From Streptomyces longispororuber (GTDB lineage Bacteria > Actinomycetota > Actinomycetes > Streptomycetales > Streptomycetaceae), in the NCBI RefSeq assembly GCF_024448165.1, contig NZ_JAMOLN010000088.1, positions 1 through 38,619 of the forward strand: a stretch of DNA of 38,619 nt, read 5' to 3'. Under the pieces are notes generated by a model. The model did no database searches, had not been told where the DNA came from, and saw only the letters and a program-made list of their open reading frames with translations. The translations under genes were made by a program, and so were the position numbers. Below, in pieces: positions 25,065 through 33,314 of this stretch; position 1 is the first letter of the stretch, and the number at the start of each line of letters is the position of its first letter.

Positions 25065-26201
25065 ATGCCGCGACGGCAGGACGGACGCCGCTACACCTGG
25101 CGCCGGGGGACGGACCCGCGCCCGCGCACCGAGCCGCCCACCGCACCGGCCCCCGAACCGGCCGCCGCGGCGGAGCCGGCCGACAGCATCGTGCACGCGG
25201 CGCTGTACCGGGACGGAGTGCGGGTGGCGAGCCCCGCGACACTGACGGACACGTACCGGCAGCTGCGCGAGAAGCCCCGCACGATGGCGTGGATCGGTCT
25301 GGCCCGGCCCACCGAGGCCGAACTCAAGTCCCTTGCGGCCGAGTTCGACCTGCACCAGCTCGCCGTCGAGGACGCGCTGGAGGCCCACCAGCGGCCGAAG
25401 CTGGAGCGGTACGGCGAGACGCTCTTCGTCGTCCTGCGCGCCGCCCGCTACCTCGACGCCCCCGAGGAGGTCGACTTCGGCGAGCTGCACGTGTTCGTCG
25501 GCGCGGACTTCGTGATCACCGTGCGGCACGGCGCGGCCCCCGACCTCTCGGCGGTCCGCCGCCGCATGGAACAGAGTCCCGACCTGCTGCGCCTGGGCCC
25601 CGAGGCGGTCCTGTACGCGATCCTCGACGCGGTCGTCGACGGCTACGCCCCGGTCGTCGCGGGCGTCCAGAACGACGTCGACGAGATCGAGACGGAGGTC
25701 TTCTCCGGCGCCCCCGAGGTCTCCCGCCGCATCTACGAACTCTCCCGCGAGATGGTCGAGTTCCAGCGCTCCACCCGCCCGCTGGTCGGCATGCTGCACG
25801 GCCTGATGGCGGGCTTCGCGAAGTACGGCACGGACGAGGAACTCCAGCGCTATCTGCGCGACGTCGCCGACCACGTCACGCACACCAGCGAACGCGTCGA
25901 CGGCTTCCGCCAGGCCCTCACCGACATCCTGACGGTCAACGCGACGCTGGTGACGCAGCAGCAGAACGCGGAGATGCGGGCGCTGGCGGAGGCGGGCTTC
26001 GAGCAGAACGAGGAGATCAAGAAGATCTCGTCGTGGGCCGCCATCCTCTTCGCGCCGACCCTCGTCGGCACGATCTACGGCATGAACTTCGAGAACATGC
26101 CGGAGCTCGGCTGGCACTTCGGCTATCCGTTCGCGATCGGCCTCATGGGGGTCGTCTGCGTCAGCCTGTACATGATCTTCAAGCGGCGCGACTGGCTCTA
26201 G
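25065..26201 (+). CDS. CorA-type magnesium/cobalt transporter
   Basis: A 378-residue pentameric divalent-cation channel. A Pro/Arg-rich N-terminal tail of about 40 residues precedes the cytosolic alpha/beta domain (MAWIGLARPTEAEL, EDALEAHQRPKLERYGETLFVVL). The long helix around LTVNATLVTQQQNAEM and two C-terminal membrane helices follow. The pore signature is Gly339-Met340-Asn341 in YGMNFENMPEL, with the basic tail KRRDWL. GGAAGGAGG precedes the ATG. It may carry Mg2+, Co2+ or Ni2+. Confidence 0.94.
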   Translation: MPRRQDGRRYTWRRGTDPRPRTEPPTAPAPEPAAAAEPADSIVHAALYRDGVRVASPATLTDTYRQLREKPRTMAWIGLARPTEAELKSLAAEFDLHQLAVEDALEAHQRPKLERYGETLFVVLRAARYLDAPEEVDFGELHVFVGADFVITVRHGAAPDLSAVRRRMEQSPDLLRLGPEAVLYAILDAVVDGYAPVVAGVQNDVDEIETEVFSGAPEVSRRIYELSREMVEFQRSTRPLVGMLHGLMAGFAKYGTDEELQRYLRDVADHVTHTSERVDGFRQALTDILTVNATLVTQQQNAEMRALAEAGFEQNEEIKKISSWAAILFAPTLVGTIYGMNFENMPELGWHFGYPFAIGLMGVVCVSLYMIFKRRDWL

Positions 26202-26226
26202 GGGCCGGGGAGTCCGGGGTCCGGTC

Positions 26227-27762
26227 TCAGGGCCGCATCCCCGACAGCCTTGCCCGGCAGGCCAGTTGGAGGGCGAGGCGGGTGTCCGGGTCGGCGAGGT
26301 CGGCGCCCGTGAGGTCCGTGATGCGGCGGATGCGGGCGCCGACCGCGTTGCGGTGGAGGTGGAGAAGGTCGGCGGCGCGGGCCGGGGAGTTGTTGTGGTC
26401 GAGGTAGGCCTGGAGGGTGCGCAGGAGGGGTTCCGCCTTGTCCCGGCCCAGCTTCAGGACCGGCGCGAGGAGTTCGGTGGTCGCCTCGTGGGCCGTGTCG
26501 GAGGCGTACCACTCCAGCAGCATGCGGTCGAGGCCCGCCGCGTCGTGGGCGCTGACCGAGGTGCCGTCGGGCGGTGCCAGGAGGGCCGCGCGGGCCTCGC
26601 GGGCCGAGGTGCGGATGCCGAGGGGACCACGGTGCGCGGCGCCCAGGCCGCCGCGCAGCCCGGCCTCGGGGTGGTGGGCGCCGAGCGTGTCGAGGGTGCG
26701 GCGGGCCAGGGCGAGGGTGTCCCTGCGGGCCTCGGGGCCGGGCGCCGCCGCGCGGGTGCCGAGCAGCACGAGGGCGTCGTCGACGAGGGCGGCGTGCCAG
26801 TGCGTGCCGTCGCCGGGGGCGCGCAGCCGGGTGAGCAGTTGGCCGGTGAGGCTGTCGAGGAGGTGGTAGCGGTCGGCGGGCGGCAGGCCCGGCGCCTCGA
26901 CGCGCAGCGCCGTGTGGTGGCCGTCGACCGGCAGGCCGAGCGCCCGGCCGCGCGCGGCGAGCCCCGCGGTGCGCTCCTGCGGCGCGGCGAGGAGTTCGGC
27001 GAGGAGGTGTCCCCGGGACCGTACAGGCAGGTCGCCGTGGCCGCCGCCGGCCGCGGCGAGGACGGCCATGCCGAGGACGCAGCGGGCGGCGGTGCCGGCG
27101 TGCCCGGGGCGATCCGGCGCGGCGAGGGCGATCTCGCCGTCGGGTCCCGGTGCGCTCGCCCCCGTCTCGCCGGGCCCGGGGGCGCGGCGTTCGACGGGCA
27201 CGCCGAGAGCCCGCGCGGCCGTGGCGGCGGCCCGCTCCGGGTCGCCCGCGTCCCCGGGCAGCCGCTGCGCGGCGGCGGCGACCCTGGCCAGTGCGTCGGC
27301 GGCGTCCCCGGCCACGGCCCGGTCGACCGCGACGACGAGCGCGGCGAGATCGCCGGTGGCCTCCAGGACGGCGACCCGGCCGCGGTCGGCGAGGGAGCGG
27401 AGCGTGGCGCGGGCCGCGTCGTCCAGGGCCCGCGCGGGGGCGGGGGCGGCGGGCAGGTACGCGCCGGGGACGACGCCCGGGTAGGCGTCGGGCGTGCGGG
27501 AGGGCGGCGCGCCGTCCCGGGTGTCCCCGGCGAGCACGAGCGCGGTGGCGCCGGCCGCCGCCGCGTCCCGTACCGCCACGTCCAGCAGATGGCCGGGGAC
27601 GGCGGACAGCAGGATCGCGACGGTGCCGGGCGGGACCGCCGGGATGCGGTCGGCGCGGGTCTCCAGGCGCACACCGGTCACCGGTGCGGCGTCGAGCGGT
27701 CCTGCCAGGTGGTGCAGGCCGGTGAGGCCCGGGGCGGTGAGCAGCTCGGCGAGGGTCGGCAT
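26227..27762 (-). CDS. PucR-family transcriptional regulator
   Basis: A 511-residue regulator of the PucR/CdaR type. The N-terminal PucR domain (LAELLTAPGLTGLHHLAG, residues 1-120) is followed by a GGDEF-like middle region. The C-terminal HTH_30 domain (LRTLQAYLDHNNSPARAADLLHLHRNAV) is near residues 435-490. PucR proteins typically regulate purine or other nitrogen-compound use. The ATG at 27762 is chosen because the PucR domain starts there; longer frames overlap the divergent gene. It faces the DUF917-hydantoinase-permease run across 88 bases and is its most likely regulator. Confidence 0.92.
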   Translation of the reverse strand: MPTLAELLTAPGLTGLHHLAGPLDAAPVTGVRLETRADRIPAVPPGTVAILLSAVPGHLLDVAVRDAAAAGATALVLAGDTRDGAPPSRTPDAYPGVVPGAYLPAAPAPARALDDAARATLRSLADRGRVAVLEATGDLAALVVAVDRAVAGDAADALARVAAAAQRLPGDAGDPERAAATAARALGVPVERRAPGPGETGASAPGPDGEIALAAPDRPGHAGTAARCVLGMAVLAAAGGGHGDLPVRSRGHLLAELLAAPQERTAGLAARGRALGLPVDGHHTALRVEAPGLPPADRYHLLDSLTGQLLTRLRAPGDGTHWHAALVDDALVLLGTRAAAPGPEARRDTLALARRTLDTLGAHHPEAGLRGGLGAAHRGPLGIRTSAREARAALLAPPDGTSVSAHDAAGLDRMLLEWYASDTAHEATTELLAPVLKLGRDKAEPLLRTLQAYLDHNNSPARAADLLHLHRNAVGARIRRITDLTGADLADPDTRLALQLACRARLSGMRP

Positions 27763-27769
27763 GCCGGAA

Positions 27770-27786
27770 GTGTGCTGCGCGCACAC
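27770..27786. promoter_or_regulatory. Candidate operator in the PucR/DUF917 divergent gap
   Basis: GTGTGC-TGCGC-GCACAC is a 6-bp dyad 8 bases upstream of the PucR start; a second small dyad, TGGGC-N5-GCCCA, lies nearby around 27802-27817. Either could be a PucR or other regulator site in this 88-base gap. Confidence 0.35.
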
Positions 27787-27850
27787 CGCATGGCGCAACC
27801 TTGGGCTGTCGGCCCATGGGACGTGCGGCGCGGCTCCGTACGCTGAGGGC

Positions 27851-28855
27851 ATGCATCTGGACGCGCAGGCCCTCACCGACTTCGCGCGGGGCTGCGCCGT
27901 CCTCGGTTCCGGGGGCGGCGGCCCCGTCGCCGACACGCTGCCCGTCGCCGCGCAGGCGATCGAGGAGTGCGGCCCGGTGCCCGTCGTGGCGCCGGAGGAG
28001 CTGCCCACGGACGCGCTGGTGCTGCCCGTCAGCCTGGTCGGCTCGCCGGCCGTCGCCGCGGAGCGGATCGGCGGGCGCGGGGAGGCCGGGCGGCTGGCGG
28101 CGCGCGTCGAGCAGCTGCACGGGCGGCCGGTCGCGGCCGTGATGTGCGGTGAGATCGGCGGGCAGAACGGCTGCTTCACCGTGTCGTGGGCGGCCCGGCT
28201 CGGGGTGCCGCTGCTGGACGCGGACTCCATCGGCCGGGCGTTCCCGCGCCTGGACCAGAACGTGCTGGAGCTCGCCGGGCTGTCGCCCTTCCCCGCCGTG
28301 CTGTCCGACGAGTACGGGCGCACCGTCGTCCTCGACGACGTCGACGGCGCGTTCCTGGAGGAGCTGGCGCGGCCGGTCGTCGCCGTGTTCGGCGGGCGAG
28401 CCGTCTCCGCGGACTATCCGCTCAGTGCCGGGCAGGCCGCCCGGCACGCCGTGCGGGGTTCCGTGACGACGGCGCTGGCGCTCGGCCGCGGCGAGGACCT
28501 CGACCCGGTCCTCACCGGCAAGGTGGCGTCGGTGCAGCGACCCGGTGACGGCGCCGCCTCCGTCCTCCTGGAGGGCACCGGTGGGGACGCGGGGCGGCTC
28601 GTGGTGCTGCGGGCGCGCAGCGAGTTCGTGGCCGCGATGGAGGACGGCCGGGCGCTGGCGCTGGTGCCGGACGTCATCGCCCTGATCGACGCGCGCACCG
28701 GCTGGGCGGTGCCGGTCGAGGAGGTGCGGTACGGGCTGCGGGTGCGGCTCGTGACGTTCCCCTCGGCGGCCGTCTGGTACACGGAGGCGGGGCTGCGCCT
28801 GGCCGGCCCCGAGGCCTTCGGGCTCGCCGGTCTGAAGCGGGAGGTGGCGCCGTGA
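27851..28855 (+). CDS. DUF917 (S-Me-THD-like) protein, diverged copy
   Basis: A 334-residue protein of the DUF917 family, whose Pfam name is S-methyl-thiohydantoin desulfurase domain. Seen are GSGGGGPVADTL near the N-terminus, PVSLVGSPAV, EIGGQNG, DADSIGRAFPRLDQN, TGKVASVQR and the C-terminal AGPEAFGLAG. Compared with its paralogue at 33307-34377 it lacks the Asp after the Gly run, and the middle domain is shorter. The start at 27851 follows GAGGGC. It overlaps the next gene by four bases (GTGA). The pair may form a complex with hydantoinase A; activity of this copy is uncertain. Confidence 0.85.
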   Translation: MHLDAQALTDFARGCAVLGSGGGGPVADTLPVAAQAIEECGPVPVVAPEELPTDALVLPVSLVGSPAVAAERIGGRGEAGRLAARVEQLHGRPVAAVMCGEIGGQNGCFTVSWAARLGVPLLDADSIGRAFPRLDQNVLELAGLSPFPAVLSDEYGRTVVLDDVDGAFLEELARPVVAVFGGRAVSADYPLSAGQAARHAVRGSVTTALALGRGEDLDPVLTGKVASVQRPGDGAASVLLEGTGGDAGRLVVLRARSEFVAAMEDGRALALVPDVIALIDARTGWAVPVEEVRYGLRVRLVTFPSAAVWYTEAGLRLAGPEAFGLAGLKREVAP

Positions 28856-30192
28856 CCGTCACCGTCGGCGTGGACGTCGGCCCCACGAGCACCGACGCCG
28901 TGCTGCTGGACGACACCCGCCCGGTGGCCGCCGTGAAGGTGCCGTCCCGGCCGGGCGACGCGATCGGTTCACTGGCCGCCGCCGTCGAGGAACTGCCGGC
29001 CGACGTGCGGGCCCGCGCCGTGACGCTGGCCGTGGGACTGCGGGTCGCCGCCCGTGCGGTGACCGAGCGGTCCGGGCTCGCGCAGGTGGGGGTCCTGCGG
29101 ATCGGGGGCGCCGCCGCCGACACCGTGCGGCCGCTGTTCGGCTGGCCCGATGAGCTGCGCGCGGCGGTGTGCGCCGGGGTGGCGAACGTGGCGGGCGGCA
29201 GTGGTCTGGCGCCGCTGGACGGGGCCCCGCTGGACGAGGCGGCGGTCGCCGCGTTCGGGGCGGAGCTCGCGGGCCGCGCCGAGGCGTTCGCGGTCAGTTC
29301 GGTGTTCTCGCCGGCGGACGGCGCCCAGGAGCGGGCCGCCGCCCGGATCCTGCGGGAGCGGGCCGGGCAGGACGTGCCGGTGCTGCTGTCCGGCGAGATC
29401 GGCGCGCTCGGCCTGATCCAGCGCGAGAACGCCACGGTGCTCGACGCGGCGCTCTGTGTGCTCGTGGCCCGGGTCGCCGACGAGCTGACGGCGGCGCTGC
29501 CCGGCCTCGGGCTCGCGCCGGGCGCCGGCGTGCTGGTCACCCGGCACGACGGCACCCTGATGAGCCTCGACTACCTGCGCCGCCAGCCCGGTCTCAGCCT
29601 CGGCTCCGGCCCCGCGTGCACGCTGCGCGGCGCCGGGCTGCTCGCCGGGGTGGGCGACGCGGTCGTCGTCGACGTCGGTGAACGGCGGGCCCGGGTGGGC
29701 GTGTTGAGCGGCGGCTACCCGCGCGAGGCCGCGCCGGGCGAGCACATCGGCGGCGTCCCGGTGATCCTGCGCTTCCCCGATCTGCTCACCGTCGACGCCG
29801 CCGCGCACCGCGACATCGCCGAGGCGGCCGACCGGATGCAGCCCGCCGCGGGCCGGCTCCCGGTGGTCCTCGTCGGCGGCGGCGCCCACCGGGTGCCGGA
29901 CGCGGCGCTGCCCGGCTGTGACGTCGTGCGTCCCGAACACGGCGACGTGGCGGGCGCGTTCGGCGCCGCGGCCTCCCCGGTGGGCGGCTCCTGCGAGCGG
30001 ATCGTGCGCCGTCCCGACGCGCTGGACGCCGTACGGGACGAGGTGCGCGAGCTGGCCCGGGCCAGCGCCGTGCGGGCCGGGGCCGATCCCCGGCGGGTGC
30101 GCACCGTGCTCGATCCCGAGGAGTACGTGCCGTACCTGCCGGGTGCGGTACTCCTGCGGGCCCGCGCGTCGGGCCCGCCCGCACCCCTGTAA
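28852..30192 (+). CDS. Hydantoinase A-like protein, shortened and motif-deficient copy
   Basis: A 446-residue member of the HyuA/oxoprolinase ASKHA-fold family. It aligns along its length with the 520-residue paralogue at 31752-33314 but lacks about 70 residues in the C-terminal half, including the GIGGGS segment. The N-terminal phosphate motif reads DVGPTSTD instead of DVGGTNTD, and the second one reads DVGERRARVG instead of DVGGTTADVG. The ENATVLDAAL and HDGTLM blocks remain. Loss of both nucleotide-site motifs predicts no ATPase activity. It overlaps the DUF917 gene (GTGA). It is probably a structural or regulatory partner; the frame is open and codon use normal, so it is not simply decaying. 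Confidence 0.85.
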   Translation: MTVTVGVDVGPTSTDAVLLDDTRPVAAVKVPSRPGDAIGSLAAAVEELPADVRARAVTLAVGLRVAARAVTERSGLAQVGVLRIGGAAADTVRPLFGWPDELRAAVCAGVANVAGGSGLAPLDGAPLDEAAVAAFGAELAGRAEAFAVSSVFSPADGAQERAAARILRERAGQDVPVLLSGEIGALGLIQRENATVLDAALCVLVARVADELTAALPGLGLAPGAGVLVTRHDGTLMSLDYLRRQPGLSLGSGPACTLRGAGLLAGVGDAVVVDVGERRARVGVLSGGYPREAAPGEHIGGVPVILRFPDLLTVDAAAHRDIAEAADRMQPAAGRLPVVLVGGGAHRVPDAALPGCDVVRPEHGDVAGAFGAAASPVGGSCERIVRRPDALDAVRDEVRELARASAVRAGADPRRVRTVLDPEEYVPYLPGAVLLRARASGPPAPL

Positions 30193-30295
30193 GCCCGACC
30201 CTCCCGCTTCCCGACTCCCGCTCACCACACGGTGGTTCGGCGTCACGCCGCCGTGCTCCCCTGCCCTGTCCCGATTCCCTCCAAGGACTGTCCCC

Positions 30296-31699
30296 ATGAC
30301 GAACTCGACGACGGCGCCGGCCCAGGCGCCCGAGACCGGACCCGCCGCCGGCACCGACGAGGACTACCCGCTCGAACGGGTCCCGACGTCCGCCCGCTAC
30401 TCCTGGTTCAACGTGGCCGTGCAGCGCTTCGGCCAGCTCTCCGACCTCACGCAGTTCCTGCTCGGCGCGACGCTGGGCGCGGGGCTGTCGTTCTGGGGCG
30501 CGTTCTGGGCGTTCACGCTCGGCTCGGTGATCCTGGAGGTCGTCTGCATCTTCGTCGGCATCGCCGGCATGCGCGAGGGCCTGTCGACATCGGTGCTGGT
30601 GCGCTGGACCGGTTTCGGGCGGTACGGGTCGACGATCATCGGCCTGGTCATCGCGGTGAGCCTGTTCGGCTGGTTCGGTGTGCAGACCGCGGTGTTCGCC
30701 GCCGGTCTGCAGTCGATCGTGCCGTCGGTCCCGCTGTGGGCCTGGTGCCTGATCTGCGGGCTCGCGGTCACGCTGCTGGTGCTGCGCGGCTTCCGGGCGA
30801 TGGGCTGGACCGCGTTCGTCACGGTGCCCGCCTTCCTCGGTCTCGCGGGCTGGGCGATGACCGTGCAGATCTCCCGGCACAGCTTCACCGACCTGGTCGG
30901 CTCGGCGCCGTTCGGCGCGCACATCTCCATCGCCACGGGCGCCACGATCGTCGCGGGCTCGTACATCGTGGGCGCGGTCACGACGCCCGACATGACGCGC
31001 TTCAACCGCTCGACCGGCGACGTCGTCAAGCAGACCCTCGTGGGCATCTCGCTGGGCGAGTACGTGCTCGGTCTGGCCGGTGTGCTGCTCGCGTACGCCG
31101 TGAAGTCCTCGGACCTGATCGCGATCATCACGTCCAGCTCCGGCGTGGTCGGGGTCATCGTGCTGGTCTCCGCCACCGTGAAGATCAACAACTGGAACCT
31201 GTACTCCTCGGCGCTCGGGCTGATCAACGCGGTCGAGTCGCTGTCCGGGATCCGGCTCGGCCGGGTCGCGACGACGGTCGTCATCGGGGTGCTCGGCTCG
31301 TTCGCGGCCGCCGCGGGCATCCTCGACCACTTCACGGACTTCCTGACGATCCTCGGCGTCCTGACGCCGCCGGTCGCCGGGATCATGGTCGCCGAGTACT
31401 TCGTGGTGAAGAAGTGGCGGCCGCAGCTCGACGCCTCGCGCGCGCTGGGCCGGCTGCCCGACACCGAGCCCTCCTGGGTGCCCGCCACGATCGCGCTGTG
31501 GGCCCTCGCCTCCCTTGTCGGCTGGCTCGGCGACCACTACCAGTGGTGGGGCATCCCCGCGCTCAACTCGCTCGTCCTCGCGGGTCTCGGCTACGTGGCG
31601 TGCGGCGCACTCGGTCTGGTGCGCGGCGCCCGTGAGCTGCCGGTCGCCCAGCCCTCGCGCCCGGCCGCCCAACTGGAAGCAGAAGCGGCGGCCGCCTGA
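30296..31699 (+). CDS. NCS1-family cytosine/purine/hydantoin permease
   Basis: A 467-residue, about 12-helix symporter of the NCS1 family (codB/cytosine-permease branch). After a 40-residue soluble N-terminus come SWFNVAVQRFGQLSDLTQFLLG, WGAFWAFTLGSVILE and ITTSS-type loops, with TPDMTRFNRSTGDV as the typical conserved loop and PPVAGIMVAEYFVVKKW near the C-terminus. The ATG at 30296 has AAGGA upstream; the open frame from 29918 overlaps the hydantoinase gene. It lies in the middle of the mirrored run and probably imports the ring compound that the neighbours open. Confidence 0.93.
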   Translation: MTNSTTAPAQAPETGPAAGTDEDYPLERVPTSARYSWFNVAVQRFGQLSDLTQFLLGATLGAGLSFWGAFWAFTLGSVILEVVCIFVGIAGMREGLSTSVLVRWTGFGRYGSTIIGLVIAVSLFGWFGVQTAVFAAGLQSIVPSVPLWAWCLICGLAVTLLVLRGFRAMGWTAFVTVPAFLGLAGWAMTVQISRHSFTDLVGSAPFGAHISIATGATIVAGSYIVGAVTTPDMTRFNRSTGDVVKQTLVGISLGEYVLGLAGVLLAYAVKSSDLIAIITSSSGVVGVIVLVSATVKINNWNLYSSALGLINAVESLSGIRLGRVATTVVIGVLGSFAAAAGILDHFTDFLTILGVLTPPVAGIMVAEYFVVKKWRPQLDASRALGRLPDTEPSWVPATIALWALASLVGWLGDHYQWWGIPALNSLVLAGLGYVACGALGLVRGARELPVAQPSRPAAQLEAEAAAA

Positions 31700-31751
31700 C
31701 GCGCGCCCGCACTTCGCACCACCTCCCTCACCCACCAAGGAAAGCAGCACC

Positions 31752-33314
31752 ATGCGCATCGGTATCGACGTCGGAGGGACCAACACCGACGCCGCCCTGC
31801 TCGGGGACGACGACCGGGTGATCTCGGCCGCCAAGTCGCCGACGACGCCGGACATCACCTCCGGCGTGACGGCGGCGATCCGGGCCCTGGACCCGCCCGT
31901 GGACCAGGTGTCCGCGGTCATGATCGGCACCACCCACTTCCTCAACGCGCTCATCGAGGGCGCCCGGCTCGCACCCGTCGCGGCGGTCCGGCTCGGCCTG
32001 CCGGCGACGGCGGCGCTGCCGCCGATGACGGACTGGCCCGAGCGGCAGCGCGCCGCCGTCGGCGGGCACGGCTATCTGTGCCACGGCGGCCGGGAGTTCG
32101 ACGGCCGCCCGCTCTCCCCGCTCGACCCGGACGAGCTGCGCCGGACGGCCGCGGACATCGCCGCGAAGGGCCTGCGCTCGGTCGCGATCTCGTCCGTCTT
32201 CTCGCCGGTCGCGGAGGACGACGAGCGGCGGGCCGCCGAGATCCTGCGCGCCGAGCTGGGCGACGGCGTGCACCTCTCGCTCTCCCACGAGCTGGGCCGG
32301 ATCGGGCTGCTGGCGCGGGAGAACGCGACGATCGTGAACGCGGCGCTGCGCGACCTGGCCACGCACATCGTGGAGTCGTTCGGCAAGGCACTCGCGGAGG
32401 TGTCGGTCACGGCGCCGTTCTTCCTGTCGCAGAACGACGGCACGCTGATGGACGTGGACTTCGCCCGTACGTATCCGGTGGCGACGTTCGCGTCGGGACC
32501 GACGAACTCGATGCGCGGCGCGGCGTTCCTGTCCGGGCTCGCGGACTGCGCGGTGGTCGACGTCGGCGGCACCACGGCCGACGTCGGCATCCTCCAGGGC
32601 GGCTTCCCGCGCGAGGCGGCCGGGGAGAGCGAGGCGGCGGGCATCCGCACCAACTTCCGCATCCCCGACGTCCTCTCGCTCGGCATCGGCGGCGGCTCAC
32701 TGGTCGGCGACGACGGCGAGACGGGCCCGCGCTCGGTCGGCTACCGGCTCACCGAGGAGGCGCTGGTCTTCGGCGGCGCCACCCTGACCGCGACCGACCT
32801 GGCGGTGGCCGCCGGGCGCGCCGACATCGGCGACGCGTCCCGGGTGGCCCACCTGGACCGGGAGTTCGTCGACCGTGCCCTGGCCCGGATCGCCGAGCGG
32901 CTCGCGGAGAGCGTCGACCGGATGCGGACGTCGGCGGCGCCGCTGCCGGTGGTCGCGGTGGGCGGCGGGTCCGTCCTCGTACCGGAGGCGCTGCCCGGCT
33001 TCGACGACGTGCGCCTGCCCGGCAACTTCGGCGTCGCGAACGCGGTCGGCGCGGCCATCGCCCAGGTCGGCGGCGAGGTCGACCGGGTCTTCCAGGTCCC
33101 CGACGGCAAGCGGGAGTCGGTGCTCGCGCAGGCCCGCGAGGAGGCCGTGGGCCGCGCCGAGGACGCCGGGGCGCGGCGCGGCACGGTGCGCGTCGTCGAC
33201 ATCGAGGAGGTCCCCCTCGCCTATCTGCCCGGCGGTGCGACCCGCATCCGGGTCAAGGCGGTCGGCGACCTCGACCTGAACCACATCAAGACCGGAGCGG
33301 CCCGCCATGCGTGA
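31752..33314 (+). CDS. Hydantoinase/oxoprolinase A subunit, intact copy
   Basis: A 520-residue HyuA-type protein, the N-methylhydantoinase A / 5-oxoprolinase group that opens a five-membered lactam or hydantoin ring using ATP. Intact motifs: N-terminal IDVGGTNTDAALL (phosphate-1), MIGTTHFLNAL, LLARENATIVNAAL, NDGTLMDVDF, VVDVGGTTADVG (phosphate-2), LGIGGGSLVG and VAVGGGSVLVPEAL (adenosine region). The ATG at 31752 follows AAGGAAAG. It overlaps the DUF917 gene by 8 bases. A separate HyuB subunit is absent, so DUF917 may serve as partner; some homologues carry both domains in one chain. Confidence 0.92.
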   Translation: MRIGIDVGGTNTDAALLGDDDRVISAAKSPTTPDITSGVTAAIRALDPPVDQVSAVMIGTTHFLNALIEGARLAPVAAVRLGLPATAALPPMTDWPERQRAAVGGHGYLCHGGREFDGRPLSPLDPDELRRTAADIAAKGLRSVAISSVFSPVAEDDERRAAEILRAELGDGVHLSLSHELGRIGLLARENATIVNAALRDLATHIVESFGKALAEVSVTAPFFLSQNDGTLMDVDFARTYPVATFASGPTNSMRGAAFLSGLADCAVVDVGGTTADVGILQGGFPREAAGESEAAGIRTNFRIPDVLSLGIGGGSLVGDDGETGPRSVGYRLTEEALVFGGATLTATDLAVAAGRADIGDASRVAHLDREFVDRALARIAERLAESVDRMRTSAAPLPVVAVGGGSVLVPEALPGFDDVRLPGNFGVANAVGAAIAQVGGEVDRVFQVPDGKRESVLAQAREEAVGRAEDAGARRGTVRVVDIEEVPLAYLPGGATRIRVKAVGDLDLNHIKTGAARHA

